Shown: piece by piece, positions 7,511-16,982 of the stretch
How positions within the stretch are numbered: position 1 is the stretch's first letter
How the letters are laid out: each line of letters begins with the position of its first letter
Assembly (NCBI GenBank): GCA_046705645.1
Contig: JBJKQE010000198.1
Span: forward strand, 1-59,920
Source: FEN-1297 sp046705645
GTDB lineage: Bacteria; Bacteroidota; Ignavibacteria; Ignavibacteriales; Ignavibacteriaceae
Length of the DNA: 59,920 nt
Reading direction: 5' to 3'
Position numbers and translations under genes: made by a program
The notes under the pieces: model-generated
The model's input: only the letters and a program-made list of their open reading frames with translations
What the model was told of the DNA's origin: nothing
The model's database searches: none

Positions 7511-9388
7511 TTATTTCAAAACAATCATCTTCTTTGTACTAACAAAACCTCCGGATCTTAATTGATAGAAATATACTCCGCTTCCCAACTGCTTACTGCC
7601 CATTGAAAATTCAACTGTATAATTGCCGGCCGGCTTTTCTTCATTTACAAGTGTGGCTACTTCTCTTCCCAAGATATCATATATTTTTAAACTCACGTTT
7701 TGCCTGCTGCTTGTTGTGTACTGAATTTTCGTACTCGAGTTAAACGGATTAGGATAATTTTGATTTAGCTTAAACGTTAACGGAATATTATTAGATGAAT
7801 TATTTTTAATCCCCGTAACATATCCGGACGCATCATCCCAGAAATTACATTTTTCAGTTCGAACACCTAATTTAGTTCCATCCGGTGTTGCATTTATTTC
7901 AAGATAACAATCTGTGCTGTCATTATATTGCGGCCATATTACCAATCCGTTTCCATTGGGATTACCTGTGTTGGCGAAATTCACCCAGTATTTGAACATA
8001 TTTGTTTCCATTGAATCATCCTGCGGCGTATAAAGATTCCCGGATCCTAATGTTGCATTCTCCCAAGTATTGAAAACATAAAAAAGTTCTATTCCGTGGT
8101 ATGAACCGAACTGATTTAATTTTGCCGGCTGTTGAGCGTATGTAAGAAAATATCTCCAAACCGGTTCACTCTGACTTTTACTAATAAGCTGAACCACCCG
8201 CCGGACAGTCGAAGTAAATTGTTTATCGGTTAAGATCTGTACATAAGAATTTCTGGCTTCGGTATTATTGCTGCCGGGCGGATATAAATTTAAACCCTCT
8301 GAAACATAATTAGACGGAACCGAAGCATTCATTAAAGCAGTAACCATTGAAGGATAAACAGTAACCGGTGAAGATAATGCCATTTCATCCGCATTGGAAC
8401 CGATAATCAGCGGAACCCTGTTAAATTTACCTTCATTTAAATTTAAAATAGGAGTACCGTTTAAAACATAATTATCTATAACCGGCTGCCAGGGAAGCTG
8501 AACTATTCCTCCCGCTAAAGCATTTGTCTGATATTTAATTAAAGAATCTGCAGGCAGCTTCCGTATATAAGCAATTTTTTCCGAGTCGGTTCCCGTTGAA
8601 ATATACTGATCAACAAATTGAATACCTTTGTCTTCGGCACTTTTATAATCACTTGCAGTAGGAACCGCACTTTCAATACATGCACGCTGAAATAAACCGG
8701 ATGCCATAGGAGAAAGGAGTAAATCTCCGATGTCCAATCCACCTGCACTTTGTCCAAATACCATAATTTTGGAAGTATCACCTCCAAAAAATGAAATATT
8801 ATTATGAATCCATTGCAGTGCTTTTATTTGATCCATTAATCCATAATTACCGGATATATGATTTGCATTTTCAAGATCGAGACCAGGGTGTACAAGAAAT
8901 CCGAATGGGCCAAGTCGGTAATCAATTGATACCACGACAGCCGGCCCTCTTTGTGCCAAATTTTTCCCGTAATATAGTTGAGTTCCTCCCGAAATTTCAT
9001 CAGCAGCTCCCTGCTGGTTTGCTCCGCCATGAAAGAAAACCAAAACAGGCAGGGACTTTGAAACTGTATCCGGAGTCCAAATATTTAGATATAAACAATC
9101 TTCACTACCGACTATTGTATATGTAGTATCTCCTTGCTTAAAGTCTTTTTGAAGACATCCCGGTTTAAAAGCTTGGGTTAATAAAACATTTGTCCATTTG
9201 GTCTGTTCCTGCGGAGGTTTCCATCTCAATGAATCAATAGGAGGTTTAGCAAAAGGGATACCTAAGAACTCTAACACACCGCCATTATTGTTTCCCATTA
9301 TACGGCCATATTGTGTATTAATTATCGGCTGTGCTGATAGAATTTGAGATATAAAACATATCGTAAATAGAGTTAATATTACCTTCAT
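7511..9388 (-). CDS. Secreted type-B carboxylesterase with T9SS sorting domain
   Basis: A 625-residue serine esterase. A signal peptide covers about 1-19 and a type-B carboxylesterase (COesterase) domain about 20-520. Family motifs are present: EDCLYLNIWTP, FFHGGANQQG for the oxyanion hole, FGQSAGG with the catalytic serine, and YHGIELFYVF with the catalytic-histidine region. A T9SS sorting domain (about 540-625) ends KKMIVLK. It likely hydrolyses esters outside the cell, for example acyl or aryl esters on plant polymers, though the substrate is inferred only from the family. Together with the CE15-like esterase at 36877-38436 it suggests a polysaccharide-degrading lifestyle. Confidence 0.92.
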   Translation of the reverse strand: MKVILTLFTICFISQILSAQPIINTQYGRIMGNNNGGVLEFLGIPFAKPPIDSLRWKPPQEQTKWTNVLLTQAFKPGCLQKDFKQGDTTYTIVGSEDCLYLNIWTPDTVSKSLPVLVFFHGGANQQGAADEISGGTQLYYGKNLAQRGPAVVVSIDYRLGPFGFLVHPGLDLENANHISGNYGLMDQIKALQWIHNNISFFGGDTSKIMVFGQSAGGLDIGDLLLSPMASGLFQRACIESAVPTASDYKSAEDKGIQFVDQYISTGTDSEKIAYIRKLPADSLIKYQTNALAGGIVQLPWQPVIDNYVLNGTPILNLNEGKFNRVPLIIGSNADEMALSSPVTVYPSMVTALMNASVPSNYVSEGLNLYPPGSNNTEARNSYVQILTDKQFTSTVRRVVQLISKSQSEPVWRYFLTYAQQPAKLNQFGSYHGIELFYVFNTWENATLGSGNLYTPQDDSMETNMFKYWVNFANTGNPNGNGLVIWPQYNDSTDCYLEINATPDGTKLGVRTEKCNFWDDASGYVTGIKNNSSNNIPLTFKLNQNYPNPFNSSTKIQYTTSSRQNVSLKIYDILGREVATLVNEEKPAGNYTVEFSMGSKQLGSGVYFYQLRSGGFVSTKKMIVLK

Positions 9389-9688
9389 AAACCTGCCTAT
9401 AGTTTTGGTTTATAGTAGCTTCATTATTAAGACTTTTTAAAAAGTATTACATAATTCTAAGATAAATATTAAAAAATATTATTAATTATTAGAATGAAAA
9501 TGCTTAATTAAAATTTCTTCCACAGTGCGCAAATCATCTAATAAAGTCTGATAATTGTAGAATTCTATATTCATAGATGTACAGAATTTAATACTGTTGT
9601 TTAAAAAGGAATTCTTTTTGAATGAAAAGATAAACTTTTATTCGGCACTTAATTTGATTTTGATCAATTGATTAATCGGGAGATAAAT
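9389..9688. other. Divergent intergenic region
   Basis: About 300 AT-rich bases between the divergent carboxylesterase and lipoprotein genes. Promoters for both must lie here, but no clear boxes, repeats or RNA genes are seen. A GGGAG ribosome site 6-10 bases before the ATG at 9689 fixes the start of the lipoprotein. Confidence 0.5.
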
Positions 9689-10414
9689 ATGAATAAAAGA
9701 ATAATTATTGCAGTGCCCCTTATTCTTTATCTAATGGGATGTGCATCAATGCCTGTTTATAGAGTCAGTTCACTTGATAAACAAATCGATTTATATAAAG
9801 GTTTGGAAACAGTGAAAAAGGAAGACTCTACAGCTTTAGTAACTCTACAATTTCAAAACCAATCCGGGGAAAATTATATTTTTTATATTTCTATAAGAAA
9901 CAATTCTCCGCTGCAATTTTTAGTCGATCCTAAAAATATTTATACTAAATCATTACAGAGTGAAACTAATGTTGACAGCCTGCATCATTTTGCTCTTGAC
10001 CCGGAAAAACAACTAATAGAAATCGACAAAGAAATAAACAATACATCAGCACAGCAGAAGACAACAAACGGATTATATTTTCTTTCTTCTATAGTAAATT
10101 TAGCATCGGATATCGCAACTATAGGTAAAACGAAATCTGAAAAAGAAGTGGAAGAAACTCAAAACGAAAGAGCTGAACAAGCACAATCAAATGCAGATGA
10201 TAATTACTATTATAATAATAAGATAGCTTCGCTGAAAGATCAGAAAGACGATTGGGAGCATAATATATTCAGGATTTCTATTTTTTATCCCGGTGATGAA
10301 ATAGGAGGAATTTTAGTTCTTCCTATTATACCTCATGCAGAAATAATAGAGATCGTTATTCCGATCAATAATAAGGAATATAATTTTACCTATAAGCAGA
10401 CATGTATTGAGTAG
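9689..10414 (+). CDS. Predicted lipoprotein of unknown function
   Basis: A 241-residue protein with a lipoprotein signal peptide (MNKRIIIAVPLILYLMGC), lipobox LMGC and mature N-terminal Cys at about residue 18. The ATG at 9689 is chosen over the one at 9668 because it places the positive n-region at the very N-terminus and has a GGGAG site at proper spacing. The mature part is polar, with a Glu/Gln/Asn-rich stretch near residues 150-190 that may form a coiled coil, then a beta-rich end. No family was recognised. It is probably anchored in the outer or inner membrane. It is convergent with the LacI gene and is not obviously part of the sugar locus. Confidence 0.75.
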   Translation: MNKRIIIAVPLILYLMGCASMPVYRVSSLDKQIDLYKGLETVKKEDSTALVTLQFQNQSGENYIFYISIRNNSPLQFLVDPKNIYTKSLQSETNVDSLHHFALDPEKQLIEIDKEINNTSAQQKTTNGLYFLSSIVNLASDIATIGKTKSEKEVEETQNERAEQAQSNADDNYYYNNKIASLKDQKDDWEHNIFRISIFYPGDEIGGILVLPIIPHAEIIEIVIPINNKEYNFTYKQTCIE

Positions 10415-10495
10415 ATTAAACCTAATGGATTAACTTTTTTAACATTTGCTTTTACTTTTATTGAAAGATATAAAATGCAGTTTTCAATTTCAAAA

Positions 10496-11491
10496 TTAGA
10501 TTTTTTTACATGATTCCCCTGCAACCAATTTGGGACTTAGAACATCCTTAGTATGTTTTGTTCGCTCCGGCTTTTTAATTATATCAATCAAAGCGGTTAT
10601 TGAATTTATGCCCAGGGTTTCAACCGGCTGTGTAATACAAGTGATCCTCGGCCTAAAAATTTCGTAACCTGAAATCTGATCAAAACTTAATAACGAAATA
10701 TCATCCGGTATTTTAAAGCTTAAATCTTGAATTGCACGAATTGTACCATTCATCATCTTACTGTTAAACGTAAAAACTGCACTTGGTTTATTTGCGGATT
10801 TCAAAAGCCGAATGGAAACATCATAACCTTTTTCTTCATTAAACTCACAGTTTATAACAAACTCAGGATTAATTTTTATTTTATGTTTATTCATTGCATC
10901 TTCAAACCCGAGATATCTTTGAATATCGGGATAAAGAATTCCGGATCCTTTAAGTACGGCTATTTGTTTATGTCCTAATTTTATTAAATATTCAGTAGCC
11001 TTAAATGCACCTCTATAATGATCTGTCGACACATAGTTAGTCTTTTGCGGTTTTAACACCCTGTCAACAAGCACAAAATTCATCCGGCTTTTAATTAAGT
11101 AATCAACCGATTTTTCATCACTTGGGACAATAATTATTCCATCAACTCTTTGTGATTGCAGCAGCTTAATATATTTTATTTCCCTAACCGGATCTTCATC
11201 AGTATTGCATAAAACAAGATTATAATTATGAGTCGCCGCAAAATCCTCTACAATTCTGAACCAACTGTTAAAAAAAGTATTTTTAATATCGGACATTATT
11301 ACGCCGATAGTGTTTGTTCTTTTTTTTACAAGCGACCTCGCAATCTGACTCGGCTGATAATGAAGTTCTTCCATTGCCTGCATAATTTTTTTAGCAGTAC
11401 GTTCACTAACAATTTCGGGATTATTAAATAATCTTGATACTGTTATAACAGAAACATTTGCTTTTTCGGCTACATCGAAAATAGTTGCCAT
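10496..11491 (-). CDS. LacI-family transcriptional regulator
   Basis: A 331-residue repressor-type protein. An N-terminal LacI helix-turn-helix (residues 1-25, ATIFDVAEKANVSVITVSRLFNNP) and hinge helix (about 48-58) are followed by a periplasmic-binding-protein-like ligand domain (about 60-330). It is the last gene of the long minus-strand sugar locus, just after the symporter and the small membrane protein, so it most likely senses a deoxysugar or a derivative and controls uptake genes. The ligand cannot be told from sequence. A 10-bp palindrome 50 bases before its start is a candidate autoregulatory site. The locus thus has two regulators of different families, LacI here and DeoR at the other end. 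Confidence 0.95.
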   Translation of the reverse strand: MATIFDVAEKANVSVITVSRLFNNPEIVSERTAKKIMQAMEELHYQPSQIARSLVKKRTNTIGVIMSDIKNTFFNSWFRIVEDFAATHNYNLVLCNTDEDPVREIKYIKLLQSQRVDGIIIVPSDEKSVDYLIKSRMNFVLVDRVLKPQKTNYVSTDHYRGAFKATEYLIKLGHKQIAVLKGSGILYPDIQRYLGFEDAMNKHKIKINPEFVINCEFNEEKGYDVSIRLLKSANKPSAVFTFNSKMMNGTIRAIQDLSFKIPDDISLLSFDQISGYEIFRPRITCITQPVETLGINSITALIDIIKKPERTKHTKDVLSPKLVAGESCKKI

Positions 11492-11540
11492 AATTTTTAT
11501 TTTTTATAAAATTCCAAAATTATCAGAAATACAAAAATAT

Positions 11541-11550
11541 TTTTCGAAAA
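11541..11550. promoter_or_regulatory. TTTTCGAAAA palindrome, candidate LacI-type operator
   Basis: A perfect 10-bp dyad with the central CG typical of LacI-family operators lies 50 bases upstream of the LacI gene start. It is short and the region is AT-rich, so chance is possible. Confidence 0.3.
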
Positions 11551-11565
11551 TAATATTCAATCTCA

Positions 11566-11787
11566 TCAATTAATTTTCATTGGCTTTTTATTCAATAGGA
11601 TTAATAAACCGCCGCAAAAAGTTAGTAATATTCCCCACCATATATTTATATGAAGATTTGGAAGCTCCACATGATGGTGTTCGGGAACAAACAAAAAATA
11701 TATTCCGGCAGTCAATACAATAAATCCGATTATTAACAAAATCCATCCTACAAAATACCAAATAGGTTTCATTTGATTTTCATTCAT
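11566..11787 (-). CDS. Small two-helix membrane protein next to the symporter
   Basis: A 73-residue protein with two transmembrane helices (about residues 9-30 and 45-63), a short loop with a His cluster (PEHHHVE) and a basic C-terminus (NKKPMKIN). A TTG three codons upstream is possible, but the ATG at 11787 is preferred. It starts 18 bases after the symporter stop, so it is cotranscribed with it. No family was recognised. A small accessory subunit of the transporter is a reasonable inference from position and topology, but nothing in the sequence proves it. The HHH loop could bind a metal. Confidence 0.65.
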   Translation of the reverse strand: MNENQMKPIWYFVGWILLIIGFIVLTAGIYFLFVPEHHHVELPNLHINIWWGILLTFCGGLLILLNKKPMKIN

Positions 11788-11805
11788 ATAAATCAATCTC
11801 TTTCT

Positions 11806-13467
11806 TTACCAGAAATAAATGTTAATTACAACCAATAAAATCAAAGTAATTACAGCCCAGAAAGCAGGCTTCTGAAATAATGTTAAATTCTTTGACTCTG
11901 TTTTAGGAGTCAAACTTCTAACAAGTCCGACTAGCTCGGCTTCCGGTCGTTTTTTTGTAAATCCGCTGATGAAAACCGCAACTCCCGAGCTTATAATCCA
12001 CGCCCAAAGTGCTCTCCAAAAATTTGCAGCCATTAAACCTTCTCCTCCGCTTGGAGAAATAGCTCCGGCAGATATCCATCCTAACTGAAGTGCCATAAAG
12101 AGAGAGAAAGAAACAAGCATACCGATCAGCATACCCCAAAAAGCGCCGTCAGGTGATATCCATTTAATAAACATACCCAACAAAATAATTGCCACCCCGG
12201 GTGCAAGGATCCATGAAGCAATCGCTTGAAGATAATCGATTATTGTGGGCATGCTCTTTGCCCAATAAGCACCTCCGATACTTAAAGCTATACCTACAAT
12301 AGTAGCAACACGGCCAACCCAAATTAATCTTTTAGGAGTAGCATTTTTATTTATAACCGATTGATAAATATCGTATGTCCAGATAGTATTAAATGCGCTC
12401 ATGTTCCCGGCCTGTCCAGCCATAAACATAGCAACCAATGCTGTTACTCCGACACCGACCAAACCCGGTGGGAAATAACGCATCATTAAAAGCGGCATTA
12501 CCGAATCATACTTAATTCTTCCTCCGTCATGCAAAAGAGCAAAGCCGCTATGCGGGTCTTTCAAAAGTGCCAGTCCAACCATTCCGCTGCCCACAACTGC
12601 AAAGCCTAACAAGATTTTAAAATACGATCCTATAATAGGTGCCATCCTTGCCGAACGAACATCCTTTGCAGAAAAAGCTCTTTGAATAATTAGAAAATCC
12701 GTTGTCCAGTATCCAAAAGAAATTCCAAATCCTAGCCCAAAAACAAGCGCCGGCCAACTCACGTTCATAGCATTATCGGCAGGATTTACGGAATTGGACC
12801 AGAGATGTGTGTACATTTGCGAGAGATGAGAAAATGCATGAGCAGGACCGCCGAGATCGACAATACCCAACAGCGGTAATAATGATATAGCTGCCCATAT
12901 AAGAAAGAACTGTATTACTTCTGTAAATATTGCTGACATTAATCCGCTTAAAGTAACATACAGCGCTACTAAAGCTGCTGATATCCAAATACTCATATCC
13001 CAATTCCAGCCTAGGAAAGTGCGGAGCACAAGTGCAAGTGCATACAATGCAATTCCGGACATCAGCACCGTCATTATAGAAAAGGCAATTGCATTAAGGA
13101 TACGGGTTTTTTCATCGAACCGCTCTTTAATATAACCTGGGATAGATTTAATTTTTCCGCTGTAGTAAAAGGGCATCATAAAAATTCCGAGGAACAGCAT
13201 TGCCGGTATCGCACCGATTAAATAAAAATGTAAAGCATAAATTCCATACTCAACACCTTGACCGGCATAACCGACTACTTCCAGTGCGCCCATGTTCGCA
13301 GACATAAATGCGACTCCCGCTATCATTGCACTATTGCGCCTACCGGCTAGGAAAAAATCTTCATCTGTTTTTGTATATTTTCTTAAATAGAAGCCAATCC
13401 AAATTACAAATCCCAGATAGAACAGCAGAATCGCCCAATCAAAGACTGTCATTGAAATTATGTGCAT
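11806..13467 (-). CDS. Sodium/solute symporter (SSS family), probable deoxysugar uptake
   Basis: A 553-residue inner-membrane protein with about 13-14 hydrophobic helices, of the SSS/SglT group of sodium-coupled sugar symporters. Typical features include the N-terminal FLAGRRNSAMIAGVAFMSANMG segment and the central GxSFGYWTTDFLIIQRAFSAKD segment. The first ATG is supported by GGAGG seven bases upstream. It lies among fucose/rhamnose catabolic genes, so fucose, rhamnose or a related sugar is the inferred substrate. It begins 40 bases after the nucleotidyltransferase-kinase gene and is followed by the small membrane protein gene. Confidence 0.9.
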   Translation of the reverse strand: MHIISMTVFDWAILLFYLGFVIWIGFYLRKYTKTDEDFFLAGRRNSAMIAGVAFMSANMGALEVVGYAGQGVEYGIYALHFYLIGAIPAMLFLGIFMMPFYYSGKIKSIPGYIKERFDEKTRILNAIAFSIMTVLMSGIALYALALVLRTFLGWNWDMSIWISAALVALYVTLSGLMSAIFTEVIQFFLIWAAISLLPLLGIVDLGGPAHAFSHLSQMYTHLWSNSVNPADNAMNVSWPALVFGLGFGISFGYWTTDFLIIQRAFSAKDVRSARMAPIIGSYFKILLGFAVVGSGMVGLALLKDPHSGFALLHDGGRIKYDSVMPLLMMRYFPPGLVGVGVTALVAMFMAGQAGNMSAFNTIWTYDIYQSVINKNATPKRLIWVGRVATIVGIALSIGGAYWAKSMPTIIDYLQAIASWILAPGVAIILLGMFIKWISPDGAFWGMLIGMLVSFSLFMALQLGWISAGAISPSGGEGLMAANFWRALWAWIISSGVAVFISGFTKKRPEAELVGLVRSLTPKTESKNLTLFQKPAFWAVITLILLVVINIYFW

Positions 13468-13507
13468 AGAGGATCCTCCGCAATTTTATAATAATTGTTT
13501 TTTATAT

Positions 13508-14656
13508 TTAAATATCAGTTCTCCTGATTTTTATTTTTATAGCATCTTTTATTGTTTCAGCAGCAACAAAAATTAAATATCCCCCGCCACCGGCGCCGGA
13601 AATTTTCCATCCATAAACCGAATCCTTATATTTTTTAATTGCCTTGTACATATCTTCATGAACCATGTTCGGAAATATTTTTATTTGGGCTTCAAATGAA
13701 TTTTTCATGTACTGCCCGAATTTTTCTAAATCTTTTGAAATAATAGCATCCCAGCATTTCTCAGCAGCAATGCTTAATGCACCAGCATTTTTTTTATTTA
13801 TAAATGTTCGGTTCAAAACATTATAACCGGTATCTCTAGGACCGAGAGAAACGAGATAAAGATGTTCTTCTATCCAGCTTAGTATTTTTTCATCTTGAAC
13901 CGAAATTATTTTTCTTGGCCAATAATTACCATTATATTCCAGCTTATTTAACCCGGGCATTACAATCCCAATTGAATCCTGCGAGCCGGAAATTATTTTT
14001 GATCCGGGAGAGTTCTCATAACTAAAAAGTATTTTTGCCAGTTTTTCTTTATCACCCTCGGGAATTGAAGTGTGCCAGAGTTCTATTGCTTTTCTCCTCG
14101 TGCTGGAGGCCATCCCGCTTTTTTCATTGAATTCTATTGTAGGTTCTAAGGAAATCGTAATTACCGGTCCGGTTGAAAGTTTTCCAACTTCCGGCTGATC
14201 AAGCCAGCCGCCGGCAAGATCTATTCTGTATGGAATTACACATTCATTCCTAAGCGAAGTTGTAGACCGTGCCGGAAGGTCCCCGAAAGGTATCCTATTT
14301 AGTACCAGATACCGGATTTTCAATCTTTTTACTAACTCTTCTTTAGCAGGAGTGCTTCCATCTTCATTAACTATAAATATATCGGGTTTGATTCTTTTTA
14401 TCTCATTCACAAAATCCAAAATACCACTTCCCGTATTTATAAAGCATTTGTGTACGGATTTTAGAGCTTCTATCATATATTTACGCTCATCCTGATTATT
14501 GATAGGATACCTTCCTTTAAGTTCATAAATAGTTTGATCGGAACCCAGCCCTACATAAACATCGCCGTATTCGGCAGCTTCTTTAAAGAATGCAACATGT
14601 CCGCTATGAAGCATATCAAAGCATCCGGTTACAAAAACTTTGTCCTTTTTTTTCAT
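13508..14656 (-). CDS. Nucleotidyltransferase-GHMP kinase fusion protein
   Basis: A 382-residue fusion of two enzymes. Residues 5-135 form a cytidylyltransferase/RfaE-C-like domain with GCFDMLHSGH (HxGH) and a closing STTSLR motif. Residues 140-382 form a compact GHMP sugar kinase with motif 1 (PYRIDLAGGWLDQP), motif 2 (SGMASSTRRKA), a fucokinase/heptokinase-like SGSQDSIGIVMPG segment and motif 3 (SGAGGGGYLIF). The kinase would make a sugar-1-phosphate and the other domain an NDP-sugar, or the pair could act on a related polyol. It sits in the fucose/rhamnose locus, between the RhaB-type kinase and the symporter. The domain order is opposite to that of Bacteroides Fkp (pyrophosphorylase then kinase of another fold). 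True substrates are unknown. Confidence 0.75.
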   Translation of the reverse strand: MKKKDKVFVTGCFDMLHSGHVAFFKEAAEYGDVYVGLGSDQTIYELKGRYPINNQDERKYMIEALKSVHKCFINTGSGILDFVNEIKRIKPDIFIVNEDGSTPAKEELVKRLKIRYLVLNRIPFGDLPARSTTSLRNECVIPYRIDLAGGWLDQPEVGKLSTGPVITISLEPTIEFNEKSGMASSTRRKAIELWHTSIPEGDKEKLAKILFSYENSPGSKIISGSQDSIGIVMPGLNKLEYNGNYWPRKIISVQDEKILSWIEEHLYLVSLGPRDTGYNVLNRTFINKKNAGALSIAAEKCWDAIISKDLEKFGQYMKNSFEAQIKIFPNMVHEDMYKAIKKYKDSVYGWKISGAGGGGYLIFVAAETIKDAIKIKIRRTDI

Positions 14657-14864
14657 ATTATTTATTCAATATTTAATCGAGATAAAAAAAATGACCCGTT
14701 TTAATTTCCCTTAAAATTGTTTATGACTAAAATATAAATGTAAACAGACTTCTTCATTTAATTTTGTTTTAATTTTCTGCGTAAACTATTTTAAAAAAAT
14801 AATTCTTTAGAACGACACTTAACTAATATAGTATTCATATCAAATTCTATCATGTTACTTATAA

Positions 14865-16289
14865 TTATTTTTCGGGAAAATATATGTCCTGCGGAAATGA
14901 AGCAGAAACTATTTTTCTTCCTGCCAATAAAGAATCAATTTCTCCCAGCGAAATTATCTGTACTAAAATATTTCCCAAAGCTGTTGCTTCAACCGGGCCG
15001 GCTAAAACTTGTTTCCCGGTAGCATTTGCGGTTAACTTATTTAATAATGAATTTTTAGATCCTCCGCCCACAATGTGTATTTTGTTAATTTTAGTTGAAG
15101 ATAATTTTTCTATTTTATCAATTACCGATTTGTATTTTACCGCAAGACTTTCAAATATCATACTGATATATTCACCTTTTGATGAGGGAACTTTTTGAGA
15201 TGTTTTAACACAATAATTATCAATCACTTTAATCATATTACTTGGATTCGCAAAAGAAGCATCGTCGGGATCAATCCGGGAATTAAATTCTTTCACACTT
15301 GCAGCAATTGCCGGTATTTGGTCATATGTAAATTTCTCACCGTGTTTATTCCAAATTTTTTTTACTTCTTGAAGAATCCACATTCCGGTTATATTTCTTA
15401 GAAAAATATAATTATTATTTACTCCGCCTTCATTTGTAAACTCTTCACTAAATTCGGAATTAATTATTGCGCTCTCAGTTTCAATTCCAAGCAGAGACCA
15501 TGTACCGGAACTTAAATATGCCCAATCCTTACCGTCTGCAGGCACTGCTGCAACTGCACTTGCAGTATCATGGCCGCCGACTGCTATTACATCAACTTCG
15601 CCTAAACCCGTTTCATGTGAAATCTCAGGCAGTATTTTTCCAATTTTAATCCCAGGTCGAATAATAGGAGCCGTAATTTCTAATGGAAAACCGAGCGAAT
15701 CAAAAATTCTTTCATCAAAATTCTTTTTAACTGCATTTAAAAGCTGAGACGTTGAAGCAATTGTATATTCCGATTTCTTTTCCCCGGTTAATAAATAATT
15801 TATTAAATCAGGCATAAACAAAATTTTATCACACTTATTTAGTAATGATTCATTAGATAATTTAATACTGTATAATTGATTTATCGTATTAATCCGCATT
15901 AACTGAATACCCGTAATATTATAAACTTCTTTTGCAGAAATTTTCTTATAAACTTTTTCAGGTATTCCGTTAGTTCGAACGTCACGGTATGTATGAGGCA
16001 TTTCAAGAAGCTCGCCTTTTTTATCCAGCATTCCGAAATCAACTCCCCAGGTATCGACACCAATTGATTTTATATTTCCATGTCCTTTTTTAACCGCATA
16101 AGAAAGGCCTTTCTTTATCTCACGAAATAAATATGGTATATCCCATAATAAATTATTTTCAATACGCAATTGATTGTTGGCAAATCGATGAACTTCTTCA
16201 AGAAGGATTTTATCTTTAGCAAATATACCGACCATAATGCGGCCGCTTTCAGCTCCTAAATCTATTGCAAGAAATTTTGACTCCGGCAT
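14865..16289 (-). CDS. rhaB: Rhamnulokinase-type FGGY carbohydrate kinase
   Basis: A 474-residue ATP-dependent kinase of the FGGY family, closest by eye to L-rhamnulokinase. Motifs include FLAIDLGAESGRIMVG (phosphate 1), SIGVDTWGVDFG, VIAVGGHDTASAVAAVP, SSGTWSLLGIE and IHIVGGGSKN near the end. It would phosphorylate L-rhamnulose or L-fuculose at C1, feeding the class II aldolase. No rhamnose isomerase is in the window but an L-fucose isomerase is, so it may act on both ketoses. It begins 3 bases after the LutC stop and is surely cotranscribed with the lut genes. Confidence 0.88.
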   Translation of the reverse strand: MPESKFLAIDLGAESGRIMVGIFAKDKILLEEVHRFANNQLRIENNLLWDIPYLFREIKKGLSYAVKKGHGNIKSIGVDTWGVDFGMLDKKGELLEMPHTYRDVRTNGIPEKVYKKISAKEVYNITGIQLMRINTINQLYSIKLSNESLLNKCDKILFMPDLINYLLTGEKKSEYTIASTSQLLNAVKKNFDERIFDSLGFPLEITAPIIRPGIKIGKILPEISHETGLGEVDVIAVGGHDTASAVAAVPADGKDWAYLSSGTWSLLGIETESAIINSEFSEEFTNEGGVNNNYIFLRNITGMWILQEVKKIWNKHGEKFTYDQIPAIAASVKEFNSRIDPDDASFANPSNMIKVIDNYCVKTSQKVPSSKGEYISMIFESLAVKYKSVIDKIEKLSSTKINKIHIVGGGSKNSLLNKLTANATGKQVLAGPVEATALGNILVQIISLGEIDSLLAGRKIVSASFPQDIYFPEK

Positions 16290-16292
16290 TTT

Positions 16293-16982
16293 TTAATAGC
16301 TGTTTTGTTCAATGTGAATGACTATTAATCTTCTCGGGCCATGTGCACCAAGTACAAGAACCTTTTCAATATCTGCTGTTCTGCTTGGACCCGCAACAAA
16401 AACCATATTTTTTGATTTTTCGCTATTAATCTTTTCAAATAATTCAAATTGATTTGCAACAATTTGATCACGGAATATTAATGCAAAGGTTATATTACAT
16501 AAAAAATGAGGCAGCGACGTGCCGGTATCATCGTATAAGAATACCAGAGACCCAAAATCTGCTACTGCAAATGAAGGATGGACGACTGCTGCTTGAATAT
16601 TTGAGAATACTTTTTTTCTTCCTGTAAAATTTAATTCATCAGGAATCCATACAGTAAGATTTTTCATTTTACCGGATAAACTTATCAATACATTATTACA
16701 AACATTTTCGCTGCTTGAAGCTATTGTATCAATCGACGTTTCTCCAAGTAATTGATAAATTATCTCAGCCGCTTCTTTCGTATTATTAACTCTAAAATAT
16801 TCTCCATTAATTAATCCGAGCTCGTTTTTAAATTGTTTCCATAATTCAATTGAACCTTTTGGAGTTATAGAAGTTAAGGTATCTTTAATAATTTGCTCCG
16901 AATCAGGATTGTCATTCTTTACATTAGCAGGAGTTTTTACCGCCGTGCGGATTCTATTTAATATCGCTTTTCTTGAATTCAT
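16293..16982 (-). CDS. lutC: LutC/YkgG LUD-domain protein (L-lactate oxidation)
   Basis: A 229-residue protein of the LUD (lactate utilisation) family, covering about residues 50-225 with the end pattern FVAGPSRTADIEKVLVLGAHGPRRLIVIHIE. With LutA and LutB it forms the NAD-independent L-lactate oxidising complex (lactate to pyruvate, electrons probably to quinone). The start lies inside lutB with a 29-base overlap, which indicates translational coupling. In this locus it fits oxidation of the lactate that comes from L-lactaldehyde. There are no deviations from normal length. Confidence 0.9.
   Translation of the reverse strand: MNSRKAILNRIRTAVKTPANVKNDNPDSEQIIKDTLTSITPKGSIELWKQFKNELGLINGEYFRVNNTKEAAEIIYQLLGETSIDTIASSSENVCNNVLISLSGKMKNLTVWIPDELNFTGRKKVFSNIQAAVVHPSFAVADFGSLVFLYDDTGTSLPHFLCNITFALIFRDQIVANQFELFEKINSEKSKNMVFVAGPSRTADIEKVLVLGAHGPRRLIVIHIEQNSY

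Noticed and set aside
13508..14656. GHMP kinase part as inactive, lacking the ATP loop
   Set aside because: A GMASST motif near residues 181-186 fits motif 2; all three motifs are present.
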